From the NCBI GenBank assembly GCA_963806045.1, contig CAWDWP010000005.1:145246-209245 (forward strand): 64,000 nucleotides of DNA, written 5' to 3'. The DNA comes from DATCHW01 sp963806045 (GTDB lineage: Bacteria; Bacteroidota; Ignavibacteria; Tepidaquicellales; Tepidaquicellaceae). This document shows, piece after piece, positions 41,014 through 51,600 of the stretch. The position numbers and the translations under genes are program-made. Positions within the stretch are counted from its first letter, which is position 1. Each line of letters starts with the position of its first letter. Under the pieces are notes generated by a model, which was not told the origin of the DNA, made no database searches, and worked only from the letters and a program-made list of their open reading frames with translations.

Positions 41014-44000
41014 TTATTTAATCAATGTCATTTTTTTCACAGATACAAAATCACCTGCTTTAATCTGATAGAAATAAATTCCGGAAGCCATGTTAGTTCC
41101 GTTCATTTCTACATTATGATAGCCTGCTTTTTTGACCTCGTTTACCAGTTGGACTATTTCTCTGCCAAGAATATCAAAAATCTTAATTGATACTTTTACA
41201 TCCGCCGGTAAAGCATATTCAATTCTGGTTACGGGATTGAATGGATTTGGATAATTCTGGCTTAAGCTATATGATTTCGGTAATTCGCTTGTAATAGTCA
41301 TCCCGTTAAATTGCGCATTGAGATTTTGATTGCTGCTGTTTCTGGCAATTATATTCTCAATAGTGGCAGTATGATTTCCCGGAACTTTTTCATTGAATAA
41401 TATATAAGCTATTTCACCGGCTTTTGATAAACCGGATTCATTTTCGCCTACCGATGCACCATCTACATATAAATATCCGTCTTCAATTCTTCCCGATAAA
41501 AACTTCAGTCCTTCAAGCATTTCGCCTGCCATCTCTACTCCGGAATATTCCATATCATTTCCGGATTTTAACTTAATGCTAAAAGCTCTTAAATCATTAA
41601 CATTTCCCGATAGTCTTACGGGTAATTTCAAAAGTCCGTTAGCATCTCTTTGAATTTCACTGAACGCAAAAACTATTGAAGTCGGCTGCGGACTGTTTGG
41701 CAGGGATCCTGATAAAGTTTTTGACAATCCAATAGAGAACATTGATAAATCTTCGATATCAATTTTACCATCGGGAACAGGTATTCCGAAGTAATTTCCC
41801 ATAGGTGCTGTAGGTCCTATATCAAATTTCGATCTGTATATTTTGTCTACATATCTCGAACCGTAAGCGACGTTAAATAAATTGAAATCAAATTTATTTA
41901 TCAATCCATCTGAATAATTCTGTGAGTTAGGCGAAGCAAAATCTCCTAAGTAGAATTTATAATTTCCGCCATTATTCTGCACTACAGGGCACGCAGGATT
42001 TTCAATGCCTCCGGACAAATAAGTTAAATTAATATTATCTAAAAATATCGGGCTGAACCCGCTTGCTGAATTGTTAAAGACGTAGTCAAGTTTTGCAATG
42101 TACTTACCGGTTCCCGGTGTCTGATTTGAGTCAAGACAGGATGCATTAATTTCTACCCAGTTTGAGCCATTATTAATTGTAAATAAACTTGAACTGCCAT
42201 TATCATTAAAATAATTTCCTTCGGTCACGGTCACACCTGATACTATATCCGGATTCCAGCTGATTCTCATTGATGCTGAATTGATAGACCTTGGTGACTT
42301 TTTAATTCCGGATGGAACAACATAATATGTGCCTGTTTTCATTTTATAAGTCCAGTCATGCTTAGCTGCTAAAGGAGTCCAGTTGAATGCATCCCCCGAA
42401 GCTGTGCTTAGCGGCGCGTTCCATGAAGTGTTTGGAAATACTGTATTATCCGATGAGGTAGGACTTGTTGATACAGCCAAATCCACCTGGTTTGCAAGGA
42501 CCGGATTCACAAATGCGTAATAGCAGCAATGATTTGTAGTAAACGAGAATGTTTTTTGTGCTGCTTTGTATGTTCCGTGGGAAGCAACCCAGTTCATTTC
42601 ATCGGGAGAATCCATGACAATCGTATTAGCACTGAATCCCGGAATGCCGCTGACATCAACAGTAACAGTAGCTAAAAATGTAAAATCAGCTAAATTATTA
42701 GGAGTAATTTTCAATTTTAAATAAAGCGCATCACCCGCTGACATAGGCGTCATTGACGGACAATTTGTCCTCTGTATTGATACTGATGGATTAACATTGT
42801 TAGCGCCGATATTAGTGAACTGCATTTTTACTCCGCTTTGTGCGAAATTAACCGGAGTTGTAGAGACGCTAACAGGAATATCCACATCAGGAACTCTGGA
42901 AACTGCAAGCGGTCTCATCATATCGTGCTCTTCGTGTTCAAGAATATGGCAATGCCATACATAACCCGGAAATGCTGTAGCATCGAACGGGAATGGAGAT
43001 CCCACAGATTGATTCTGTGGAGTATACCTGATAAGGAACGTAGTTACTTCTCCCGGCCAGCATTTATATGTATCTTTCCATCCATCTTCCCCTGGATCAG
43101 GACCTCTCACGGTTCCCGGTACAAGATAATTTTCAAGTGGAGGCTTCATAGTCATCATAGCCGGAATAACGGGATTCATCATATCATAATCCATCATATA
43201 CTGTTCTGCATTATATTGCTGACGGCTTAACAATTGAAACTGCACAAGATGTGAGTGAATCGGGTGTGCATCCATAGTAGTATTTATTATCTTCCATTCT
43301 TCAGTAGTTCCAACCGTAGGAATTTCAGTCGGCGCCTGCATCATTTCGTGTCCGTCGAGATACATACCGAGCGGACCATTATCACCTGCAACTTCGTTCA
43401 AAGTGAGTTCCCGTGTTTTGACGGGGTTAGTTATAGGTAAAACAGTATTCAGTACCGGCGGGATTACACTATTATCTACTCCGACAATCGGAACTACTCT
43501 AAATTGCATAACCTGTCCAGTGGTATTCGGGTCTGCAGCGTCTCCATCGGGGTAGGGACCATTGGCGCTATTTTGTAAAATCAGTGTCGTGCCAACAGGT
43601 AAAGCAGAAAAGTCGACGATTATTTCATAGCGTTCTCCGGGAGCTATTAATAAATGAGTAACTGTTTTAGGTGTTGGAAGAAAGCCGCCATCGGATGCAA
43701 TAATTGTGAATGGTTGTCCGTTAGATAATGCTAAATCATAAAATCTTGCCTGACAGCCATCTAAAACACGAAATCTGTATTTTCTTTTTTCAACATTGAG
43801 ATACGGCCATACCTTACCATTTACTAAATTAATATTTCCAAAGTATTCAGGTATCCAAACCGGGTGAATTAGTGGGTTTTGTCCTACGTTGGGATAATAA
43901 AAATTACCGTCTGTCTTAAAATCCCTGTCCTGAATTACAAGAGGAACATCGTACGGACCACCGGGTCCGGGAATTCCGACAGGGTCATTTGGCGGATCAA

Positions 44001-44655
44001 TAATTGCATAAGCGCCTGCCAATCCCATGAATGGGTTTAAACGTGTAAATCCGTATGCGTGGTCATGATACCAGAGTGTTGCTGATGTTTGTGTGTTTGC
44101 ATAGTGATAAATTTTTTGTGTCCACATTGGTCCTGTCATTGAAAAGCCTTGTGTAAACCAGGCATTAAAGTGTCCATCGCTGGAAGGTTCAGATTCTCCT
44201 CCGTGAAGGTGAGTCACAATCGGAATTCCATATCCTTCTGTCGGTGCCTGTCCGAGAGTAGGGTCAATAGGTAACGGGTGATGTTTTATTGTGCGTCCAT
44301 TTGCGTCATACAGATTATTTGTCCATTTAACATCGATAGCCGTGCCGCGTACGCACAAAATTGTAGATGCAGGCCAGCTCGCCTGATTCTTGCTTACACC
44401 GTAACACCAAACCGTTGTCGGAGGTATTGCCGGATGAACAATTTGTGTTTTTTGATAAGCTCCAATTTCGTAATAATTTGGGGTTGACGGACTATTCGGC
44501 GGCATGAATCCCGGAATAGGAAGTGCTTCTACGTATTTTGTCAGACTTAACGGGTCAATCGTAGTCTGAGCCTGCGAAGTTGAAATTTGTGCATATAAGA
44601 CTAAAATTAATATGCCAAGTGATTTCAAAAGGGGTGAAATAACTTTTGTTTTCAT
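41014..44655 (-). CDS. Secreted multicopper oxidase with cohesin/dockerin-like modules and T9SS tail
   Basis: 1,213 residues, intact. Signal peptide 1-30 (SLGILILVLYAQISTSQAQ). The oxidase (about 35-590) is of the CotA/bilirubin oxidase type, with all four copper motifs: VTHLHGGE (149-152), WYHDHAYG (195-200), HPIHSHLVQ (464-469) and WHCHILEHEEHDMMRPL (567-582), which supplies the type 1 His-Cys-His and axial Met. A Met-rich stretch (486-504) precedes the last motifs. Residues about 735-885 and 990-1115 look like cohesin-type beta domains. Between them (915-975) are two dockerin-like calcium loops, SDGLINKFDFNLF and PDGKIDIEDLSMF. The last 80 residues are a T9SS domain (LSQNYPNPFNPVTRIEYALP). 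It oxidises phenolic, metal (Cu+, Mn2+, Fe2+) or bilirubin-like substrates with O2 at the cell surface; the substrate is unknown. Confidence 0.9.
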   Translation of the reverse strand: MKTKVISPLLKSLGILILVLYAQISTSQAQTTIDPLSLTKYVEALPIPGFMPPNSPSTPNYYEIGAYQKTQIVHPAIPPTTVWCYGVSKNQASWPASTILCVRGTAIDVKWTNNLYDANGRTIKHHPLPIDPTLGQAPTEGYGIPIVTHLHGGESEPSSDGHFNAWFTQGFSMTGPMWTQKIYHYANTQTSATLWYHDHAYGFTRLNPFMGLAGAYAIIDPPNDPVGIPGPGGPYDVPLVIQDRDFKTDGNFYYPNVGQNPLIHPVWIPEYFGNINLVNGKVWPYLNVEKRKYRFRVLDGCQARFYDLALSNGQPFTIIASDGGFLPTPKTVTHLLIAPGERYEIIVDFSALPVGTTLILQNSANGPYPDGDAADPNTTGQVMQFRVVPIVGVDNSVIPPVLNTVLPITNPVKTRELTLNEVAGDNGPLGMYLDGHEMMQAPTEIPTVGTTEEWKIINTTMDAHPIHSHLVQFQLLSRQQYNAEQYMMDYDMMNPVIPAMMTMKPPLENYLVPGTVRGPDPGEDGWKDTYKCWPGEVTTFLIRYTPQNQSVGSPFPFDATAFPGYVWHCHILEHEEHDMMRPLAVSRVPDVDIPVSVSTTPVNFAQSGVKMQFTNIGANNVNPSVSIQRTNCPSMTPMSAGDALYLKLKITPNNLADFTFLATVTVDVSGIPGFSANTIVMDSPDEMNWVASHGTYKAAQKTFSFTTNHCCYYAFVNPVLANQVDLAVSTSPTSSDNTVFPNTSWNAPLSTASGDAFNWTPLAAKHDWTYKMKTGTYYVVPSGIKKSPRSINSASMRISWNPDIVSGVTVTEGNYFNDNGSSSLFTINNGSNWVEINASCLDSNQTPGTGKYIAKLDYVFNNSASGFSPIFLDNINLTYLSGGIENPACPVVQNNGGNYKFYLGDFASPNSQNYSDGLINKFDFNLFNVAYGSRYVDKIYRSKFDIGPTAPMGNYFGIPVPDGKIDIEDLSMFSIGLSKTLSGSLPNSPQPTSIVFAFSEIQRDANGLLKLPVRLSGNVNDLRAFSIKLKSGNDMEYSGVEMAGEMLEGLKFLSGRIEDGYLYVDGASVGENESGLSKAGEIAYILFNEKVPGNHTATIENIIARNSSNQNLNAQFNGMTITSELPKSYSLSQNYPNPFNPVTRIEYALPADVKVSIKIFDILGREIVQLVNEVKKAGYHNVEMNGTNMASGIYFYQIKAGDFVSVKKMTLIK

Positions 44656-45345
44656 TTTTTTAAATTTAAGTTTTTTAATTGATTAATTAAAAACAGATAA
44701 AAATATTCTTTTAAACTGTATACTTATTTTATATTGTAATGAATTTATTAGAAATATCTGTTGAATAAATTATAATTTTTATATTATATAAATTACCTGA
44801 CAAATATTATAAATAAGACCGTGAAACTTTGGTGATTTTACTGTCCCCATGGTAACCTGAACCTCTCGATAAAACAATTCATAGGGAAAAAGTAAATCAG
44901 TTCGTTAGCAAAATGTGATAAATTCATCGTCTAAACAATAATACTAATTATGATTTTTTAGTAGTAAATATTATGACAAATTTTTTAAAGTGAATTTGGT
45001 GAAGTTACCCCTTTTATCAATTTTAGTTTTAAAAGATTTTCTGTAATAAGTCCGAATGCCTTTACTTATAAAGCTTTGAAGCAACATAATATTGCGCATC
45101 GGTCGCAGAAAGAAAATTTTTTCAGTTACATTAGCCATACGAAACTTATTCCGGAACCTGCGAAAGATGCAGACAGAAATTTGTTGTCCAGTTGGACAAG
45201 TACAGCGGCAGATTCACTCCTCTCGAAATGAATTATTTTTCAGGCTGCAAACTCGTTGAGTCCTTTAGACTCGTCCTTCTTTCTTTTTTTGTCCATCTTT
45301 GTTCTTTTTGTGTCTGTTTATTTTAGGACGAGGTAAATTAAGTAA
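44656..45345. other. Long intergenic region
   Basis: About 690 bp between two leftward genes. The first 330 bp are very AT-rich and should hold the multicopper oxidase promoter. The rest contains an 81-codon open frame without a start (listed separately). No RNA gene or repeat recognised. Confidence 0.55.
44989..45231 (+). pseudogene. Possible gene remnant: 81-codon open frame with no start codon
   Basis: An open frame ending in TGA at 45229-45231 encodes SEFGEVTPFINFSFKRFSVI then SPNAFTYKALKQHNIAHRSQ and DADRNLLSSWTSTAADSLLS. The composition looks protein-like and unlike the AT-rich surroundings, but there is no ATG in frame and a stop lies directly upstream. I do not recognise it; a degraded 3' end of a transferred gene is possible. 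Confidence 0.25.
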
Positions 45346-45379
45346 TAAAAAAAGAGGCTGACCTTTTGGGACAGCCTCT
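45346..45379 (-). terminator. Terminator of the LamG/P-domain gene
   Basis: On the minus strand AGAGGCTG pairs with CAGCCTCT across an 11-nt loop, followed by seven T. Confidence 0.82.
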
Positions 45380-45407
45380 GAAGTTAAATTAAATTTAAAA
45401 TCAACTT

Positions 45408-47747
45408 TTATTTCACTAACAACATTCTTTTTACATCCGTGAATGATTCTGTCTCAAGTTTGTAAAAATAAACTCCCGAAGAATATTGTGAAGCATTCCA
45501 TTCGACGCTATAAGTCCCTGCATTGAGCGGACTATTTACTAATTTTGTGATTTCCCTTCCAACGATATCATAAATTCTTAATTTGACTATCGCATTCTTC
45601 GCCAAATCAAATTTTATATTTGTTGCAGGGTTGAACGGATTCGGGTAATTTTGATACAAATTAAATTTATCCGGAACATTGACCGAAATATTATTGGAAC
45701 TAACAAGTATAGAATTATTAAATCTTAATCCCCAGCCGAGAATTCTTCCGCTATTAGAAGCTGCGCCATCTGTTATAGTTAAAGCCCAGTTACCGTTTAA
45801 GACTGTACTACCGAAAGTTCCCATTAGATTCTGCGGCTTAACGTATTTTGTCCAGGGAGATAGATAAATTCCACTAACAATTGAATTTCCGAGAGTATCA
45901 TCGAATATAGTTAAGTAACCATTCACGCTTACCCCGCCCTGTAGTGCTGCGAGTGTAACTTCTGTACCATTCGGAGCTTTCAGTTTTATTGTAAGATCAG
46001 AGGTTTTCTGATGCTGAATTGAAATAAAAACCTGAATATCAGATAAAGTTCCTGCTAATCCCGATGCTTTTATTGTATCTGCAATACTGGAATTATCCGG
46101 GATATCATCACTAATTACTCTTTTTATGAATCCTAACGGATAACCTGAACTATTTAAAACCGTTGGAAAAGCCTCATATTGAATGTCCGGAGCTGGACCT
46201 GTTATACTTTCGTTTTTATAAGCAGATAATCTTAAGTTAGAGGTGGCGTTAAATGAACCATCTATACCTGCAGTTGCAGAAAAGTTTTTTAGATTACCAT
46301 CAAAATTCCACGCACCTTTTAAATTCGCATTCGGCAACAATGAACGGCACGAAGCGAACATATTGTCTTTAATTTCATTTTCAGTTCTCGCACCTGACCA
46401 ATACCTGACTTCATCTATGTATCCATTAAATCTTTGAGTTCCATAATATCTACCTATCCATGCAGGTCCGGTAGCGGTCGGCATCGCCAAATTGAATGTA
46501 GCAGTATAATCTAATTCACCGTTAACATAAGTATTTACTGTAAAATTCGGACCTCCTGTCCAGGTCGCAGCGACGTGATACCATCTATTGGCGACCAAAG
46601 TAGCGGGGCTGGTTGATGGAAAATAATTATGGGCACCAATATTAATTCCAAATTTACTGCCTGTTACATATGCCGCGAGTGTAGTAGATGCAAAAGCACT
46701 ACCTTTTTGGAAAATAGGCTGCAATGTACCCACCGCATTTAAATATATCCAGGCTTCAAAAGTTCCTGATGATGTTTGGTCAAATGCGGTATTGTCAGGT
46801 ACCGTTACATAATCGTTAACCCCTGCTAAAGATGTACAGCATAAAGCATAATTATATGGAATCGGAAATCCGGCTGTATTTTGATAATAATAAAATCCGG
46901 CACCATTCTGAATAGTTCCATCTTTACCCCCAATATCATCCCTTGTGTTAAGGTTTAATGTCCAGCTTGATAGTAATCCGGTATAATTTAAAGCAGATGT
47001 TATTGCATTGCCGGTATTTGCATTTACATAATCTCCAATTCCAACAAATCTGCTCTGTGCAATTTGCGCTTGAGTTCTGACTGTATTCCAGATTTTGACT
47101 TCATCTATGTATCCATAAAAAGTATTGCCTGAAAAAGGTTTAGCTTTACCTATAGTAAGAGTGTCAGTCGTAACTGCTGCCATTGTTCCTGCATTGGGGA
47201 CCGGGGCTCCGCTAATTGCACCGTTGACGTAAAAAGTAAGAGTATAATTACCGGGAGTTCCTGTCCAGGTTACAGCAACATGAGACCAGCTGTTCAGAGG
47301 AATTACAGTTCCTCCTGTATTTACAACCGGAGTGCCGCCAATTCGAAAATACAAGAATGAAGATGATGCCTGCCAGCCAAATAGAAAAGTTACATTAATT
47401 AAATCTCCTTTTGCAACTATTCCCGGAGCTGAACTTGTAGTAGCAGTGGGCATAATCCAGGCTTCAATTGTCCCGCTTGAAGCAAGATTGTATAAACTTC
47501 CCGCGTCAGGAACAGCAAGATATCCTCCGGGACCTGTTCCTCCTAAAAATAAATTATCCCCTATTTCCCCGTATTCATCTGTAATCGGATTATTTATTCT
47601 TACAGGTGCCGAAAGTGAAGAAACTGAACTTCCGGGATTTGTAAAATTTTTTGCAGGTAAATTGTTACTCCCATCGAGTAACTGAGCGAACAATGTGAAT
47701 GGGATTAATAAAAATATAACAAGAAATGTGTTAATTAAAGCTTTCAT
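45408..47747 (-). CDS. Secreted protein with two LamG domains, a P-domain and T9SS tail
   Basis: 779 residues, intact. Signal peptide 1-22 (INTFLVIFLLIPFTLFAQ). The first concanavalin/LamG domain is about 75-240 (GTIEAWIMPTATTSSAPGIV ... GYIDEVKIWNTVRTQAQIAQ). The second is about 310-475 (GTFEAWIYLNAVGTLQPIFQ ... GYIDEVRYWSGARTENEIKD). A proprotein-convertase P-domain follows at about 545-675 (LSDIQVFISIQHQKTSDLTI then KLKAPNGTEVTLA ... GRILGWGLRFN). A T9SS domain ends the protein (LYQNYPNPFNPATNIKFDLA). LamG modules usually bind carbohydrate or protein, and isolated P-domains accompany secreted enzymes. No catalytic domain is visible, so this is probably an adhesin or binding protein. Confidence 0.88.
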   Translation of the reverse strand: MKALINTFLVIFLLIPFTLFAQLLDGSNNLPAKNFTNPGSSVSSLSAPVRINNPITDEYGEIGDNLFLGGTGPGGYLAVPDAGSLYNLASSGTIEAWIMPTATTSSAPGIVAKGDLINVTFLFGWQASSSFLYFRIGGTPVVNTGGTVIPLNSWSHVAVTWTGTPGNYTLTFYVNGAISGAPVPNAGTMAAVTTDTLTIGKAKPFSGNTFYGYIDEVKIWNTVRTQAQIAQSRFVGIGDYVNANTGNAITSALNYTGLLSSWTLNLNTRDDIGGKDGTIQNGAGFYYYQNTAGFPIPYNYALCCTSLAGVNDYVTVPDNTAFDQTSSGTFEAWIYLNAVGTLQPIFQKGSAFASTTLAAYVTGSKFGINIGAHNYFPSTSPATLVANRWYHVAATWTGGPNFTVNTYVNGELDYTATFNLAMPTATGPAWIGRYYGTQRFNGYIDEVRYWSGARTENEIKDNMFASCRSLLPNANLKGAWNFDGNLKNFSATAGIDGSFNATSNLRLSAYKNESITGPAPDIQYEAFPTVLNSSGYPLGFIKRVISDDIPDNSSIADTIKASGLAGTLSDIQVFISIQHQKTSDLTIKLKAPNGTEVTLAALQGGVSVNGYLTIFDDTLGNSIVSGIYLSPWTKYVKPQNLMGTFGSTVLNGNWALTITDGAASNSGRILGWGLRFNNSILVSSNNISVNVPDKFNLYQNYPNPFNPATNIKFDLAKNAIVKLRIYDIVGREITKLVNSPLNAGTYSVEWNASQYSSGVYFYKLETESFTDVKRMLLVK

Positions 47748-48246
47748 TGTACCTCCTTTTGATTTATAAAAATGTTTTTTATTCTTTTTAAATTAAATTC
47801 ACAGACGAAATATATTTAAAAGAGTTTATTTTCTAAAAACATTTCTTAAACAATTACTTGCACACGAATGGAATGAACTATTTTATTAACAGTTCATTTC
47901 GTATTTAAATATAATCATACAGTCCAACAAACATTCTGATTGATTGTATATTATAACATCGGGATAAGTTTTTTTATTTCTATAATATTCCACCATAATA
48001 TTACCCTCTATATGATGTTAGTTTACCAAATAATATCATAAATTTCAAGGAAGGAAAACAATTTGGAATATATTAACCATTCAAATTGTTGGTCTCGCTT
48101 TGCTTAAACACCAACAAAGGCATAATGAATAAATGACTCCAAACATGAATCTCATTTTCCATTGTTGGTCTCGCATAATCCAACAACGGTTCATTACAAG
48201 AAACCACATTTTAAAATGCTATTTCTTAAAAACCGGCAGTGTTTTG
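47748..48246. other. Intergenic region with short repeats
   Basis: About 500 bp. It contains the promoter region of the LamG gene and two copies of a TTGTTGG repeat (listed separately) near 48080-48190. No gene seen. Confidence 0.55.
48083..48198. repeat. Two TTGTTGGTCTCGC hairpin repeats
   Basis: The 13-mer TTGTTGGTCTCGC occurs twice, each followed within 20 bp by CCAACAA, so each unit can fold as a TTGTTGG/CCAACAA hairpin. A related CTTTGCTTAAACAC fragment recurs near 40030. Confidence 0.5.
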
Positions 48247-48519
48247 TCACACAGACATAAGTGTTTGTTGTCTTGTCGATAAAGACTTCCAGAATTTTAA
48301 TATTTCCTGAGCTCTTGACAGATGAAATTCCAAAGTATCTTTTTCTTTCAATAACCTGTTAAGTTCAAACCTCTTATTTTCAAGAAAAAGGTCATCTGCA
48401 GGCCATTTTCTGTCATTAACAATTACATTTAAATTCTTGATTTTAAGGTTTAATAGCCGAATACTCTCATGATGCTGTTTTACTGTAGAGTTGCAGTGTT
48501 TGATGTGATACTCGAACAT
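48247..48519 (-). CDS. Small coiled-coil protein of unknown function
   Basis: 90 residues: IKHCNSTVKQHHESIRLLNL then KIKNLNVIVNDRKW, and RFELNRLLKEKDTLEFHLSR then AQEILKFWKSLS. Two long charged helices separated by PADDLF suggest a helical hairpin. No signal peptide, no family recognised. It follows the hybrid kinase gene's 3' side in the same direction but its start lies 157 bp downstream of that gene's stop, so co-transcription is uncertain. Confidence 0.6.
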   Translation of the reverse strand: MFEYHIKHCNSTVKQHHESIRLLNLKIKNLNVIVNDRKWPADDLFLENKRFELNRLLKEKDTLEFHLSRAQEILKFWKSLSTRQQTLMSV

Positions 48520-48675
48520 AAATTCCTCTTATTTATGTTACTTTTTGAAAAACTGATTTTAAAGAAATGAACTCGATTGATATATATATAAGTCATAGAA
48601 AGCAATACAATTCAGTATCAGAAACCCAATCTGAAAATAAAAAGTTCCTTATAATTTTAATATATTTGGGCTGTC

Positions 48676-51600
48676 CTATATCTTTATACTTTCCGGCAGA
48701 TATTTTTGTATCATTCCCAGGAGATCTTTTAACTTAAATGGTTTTGAGATATAATCCGTACATCCTCCCGCCAGAAATTCTTCCCTATCCCCGACCATTG
48801 CAAATGCCGTGACTGCAATTATTGGTACATCTTTATAATCCTTCATATTCCTAATATCTTTTGTCACTGCTATTCCACTTCTTCCTCTTCCCAGATTAAT
48901 ATCCATCAATATCAGGTCATATTTTTTCTGTTTTACAAGAATAAGAGCTTCTTCTTCGGAAACCGCCGCATCTATAAAGAAATGTTTTTTCAGATATGAT
49001 GTAATCAGGGAATTTGTGGTTTCATCATCGTCCACCAGTAACACTGAATTTTTTATTTTGATTTCATACTGATTTTCATTCAAAATTTCTTTTTGTTCCA
49101 TTTTATCATCCTTTACTAAGGGTTTATTTGATATTGTATGCGCTGCTAAAATCGAAGGAATCCTGATTGTAAAAGTGCTTCCTTTTCCAAGTTCACTTCT
49201 AACACTTATTGAACCATTCATTTTTTCTATAAATCTTTTTACTATAGTGAGTCCCAGACCTGAACCTTCGAAATTCCTGTCATATCCTTCACTCACTTGC
49301 CTGAATTCTTCAAATACTGTATTGATTTCATCGTGTGGTATTCCGATGCCCGTGTCTTCAACATCTATTACCAATTTCCTTATGCCATTTTCTTTTATTT
49401 CCTCAACTGAAATTGTAACTCCGCCATTATCAGAATACTTTATAGCATTATTCAGAAGATTATTAATTGCATCCCTGATTAATCTTTCTTCCAGAAAGAC
49501 AATTATTTTGTTAACTTTTTTCTCGAACTTTAAAAACAAATTCTTCTTCCGGGCTGTTTGTTCAAAAAGTTCAACTGAATTTTTTAAAGTGTCTATTATA
49601 TTAAATTCACTGCATTCAAGTTCCAGTCTGCCGGCTTCAATTCTGGATAAATCAAGAACGAGATTTAACGTATTCATCAGGCGATTTCCGCTGTTGTGAA
49701 TTGCTTCCGCCATTTTTTTGTGGGGTCCTTCTTCAAGCTGGCTTTCAAGAACTTCAGAATAACCCAGTATACCTACCATAGGAGTTCTTAATTCATGGCT
49801 CATATTTGCAAGGAAACTAGATTTCAGACGTTCGGATTCTTCTGCTTTTTCTTTTGCCAATATCAATTCACGTTCTTTCTCCTTTTTTTCGGTTATATCC
49901 TCTTTTATTGCAAGATAATGAGTGATTTTTCCTTCATTGTTTTTTATCGGTGATAATGATGCAGATTCCCAGTACAAGGTTCCGTTTTTTCTTTTATTAT
50001 GAAATTCCCCGCGCCAATCCCCGCCTGATGTTATCGTATCCCACATATTTTTATACTCTTCGTTAGGTAATTCCCCGGATTTTAAAATCCTTGGATTTTT
50101 ACCTTTCACCTCTTTAAATGTATATCCTGTAATCTCTTCAAATTTCGGATTTACATATTCGATACCACCTTCAGTATCCGTTATGACAATTGTTGTAGGA
50201 CTCTGTTCAACAGCTCTCGAAAGTTTTTTCAATTCTTCCTCTGCCTGCCTGTGCTTAGTGATATCGCTTATTACACCAATCGAACCGATTACTTTACCGT
50301 CATTATCCCTAAGAGGAGCTCCGCTAATGTTAAGCCAGATTATTTCACCCGATTTTTTTATTCCTCTTACTTCATAATTATCCAAAACTCCTTCTGTTCT
50401 TAGCTGGTTTTTTTCTTTGATAATCTCTATATCATCTTTATAGACTATTATTTCGTAACCAATTTTACCGAGAAGCTCGTCCTGATTATAACCGTACATT
50501 TCACATAAACTTCTATTGACAAACTGAATTTTATCATCATTATCTACAAAAATTAAAGCCTCATTCATTGTTTCGATAAGAATCCGGTATTTTTCTTCGC
50601 TCTTTTTGATAGCCTCTTCGGCTTTCTTTTTTTCAGTAATATCCATAATTGAACCAATCGACCTTACAGGACGTCCGTTTTTATCCCGTATTACATATCC
50701 CCTGTCGGAAACGAAGGCATAAGTACCATCTTTGCGTCTGAACCTGTATTCACAAGTCCATATGTTTCCACCTCCGGATATTACGGCATTTGTAATTGCA
50801 AGTGTTTTATCCCTGTCTTCAGGATGAATCTTTTTGCTATATAAAGAAAATTTCTCGTTCGATTCAGTATATCCAAACAGTTTTTCATAAGCTTCACTGA
50901 ACCATGCTTCATCCTTCTTCAGATTCCAATCATAAATGATATCATTAGTAGCCCGGGCGACGAGCTGAAAACGCTCTTCGCTTCTTCTTAAATTCTTTTC
51001 AGCCAATTTACGGTCCGTAATGTCTATAATGGTGGATAAAAGACATGGTTTACCATCGATCGAAATATTGTTAATTGATACTAAGCAATTCAATTTCGTA
51101 CCGGGTTTCATACGAACGTCTAACTCATAACCATATAAATAGCCTGCTTTCTGAAATTCACTAAGCAGTTTTTCACGGTCTGAATCATTTTCATATATTC
51201 CAAGCTCTATAGTTGTTCGACCAATAACTTCATTACGTTTGAAACCTGTATAATTCAGAAATAATTCATTTGCATCGATAATTTTACCGGTTTCAACTGA
51301 AGTAAGAAGAATCGCAACAGGGCTATATTTGAAAGTTGTATTAAATTTTAATTCTGATTCCTGCAATGCTTTCTCAGCACGCTTCCGTTCGGTTATATCA
51401 CGGATTATTGTTTGAATGGCAGGTTTCCCTTTATAATTCACAGGAATACCAATAACCTCTACATCAAAAACTTCATTGTTCTTTTTTATAAATTTTTCTT
51501 CAGTAAAATCTGATGGCTTACCGGTAATATAGATTTCCTTTATCCTCTTAAGAGCAACATCCTTATAATCAGGGTGTACATAATCGATTGCAGGTTTGTT

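Noticed and set aside
41014..44655. Laccase-type lignin degradation as the definite function of the multicopper oxidase
   Set aside because: The copper motifs identify the family only. The CotA-like pattern and the Met-rich stretch leave several substrates open.
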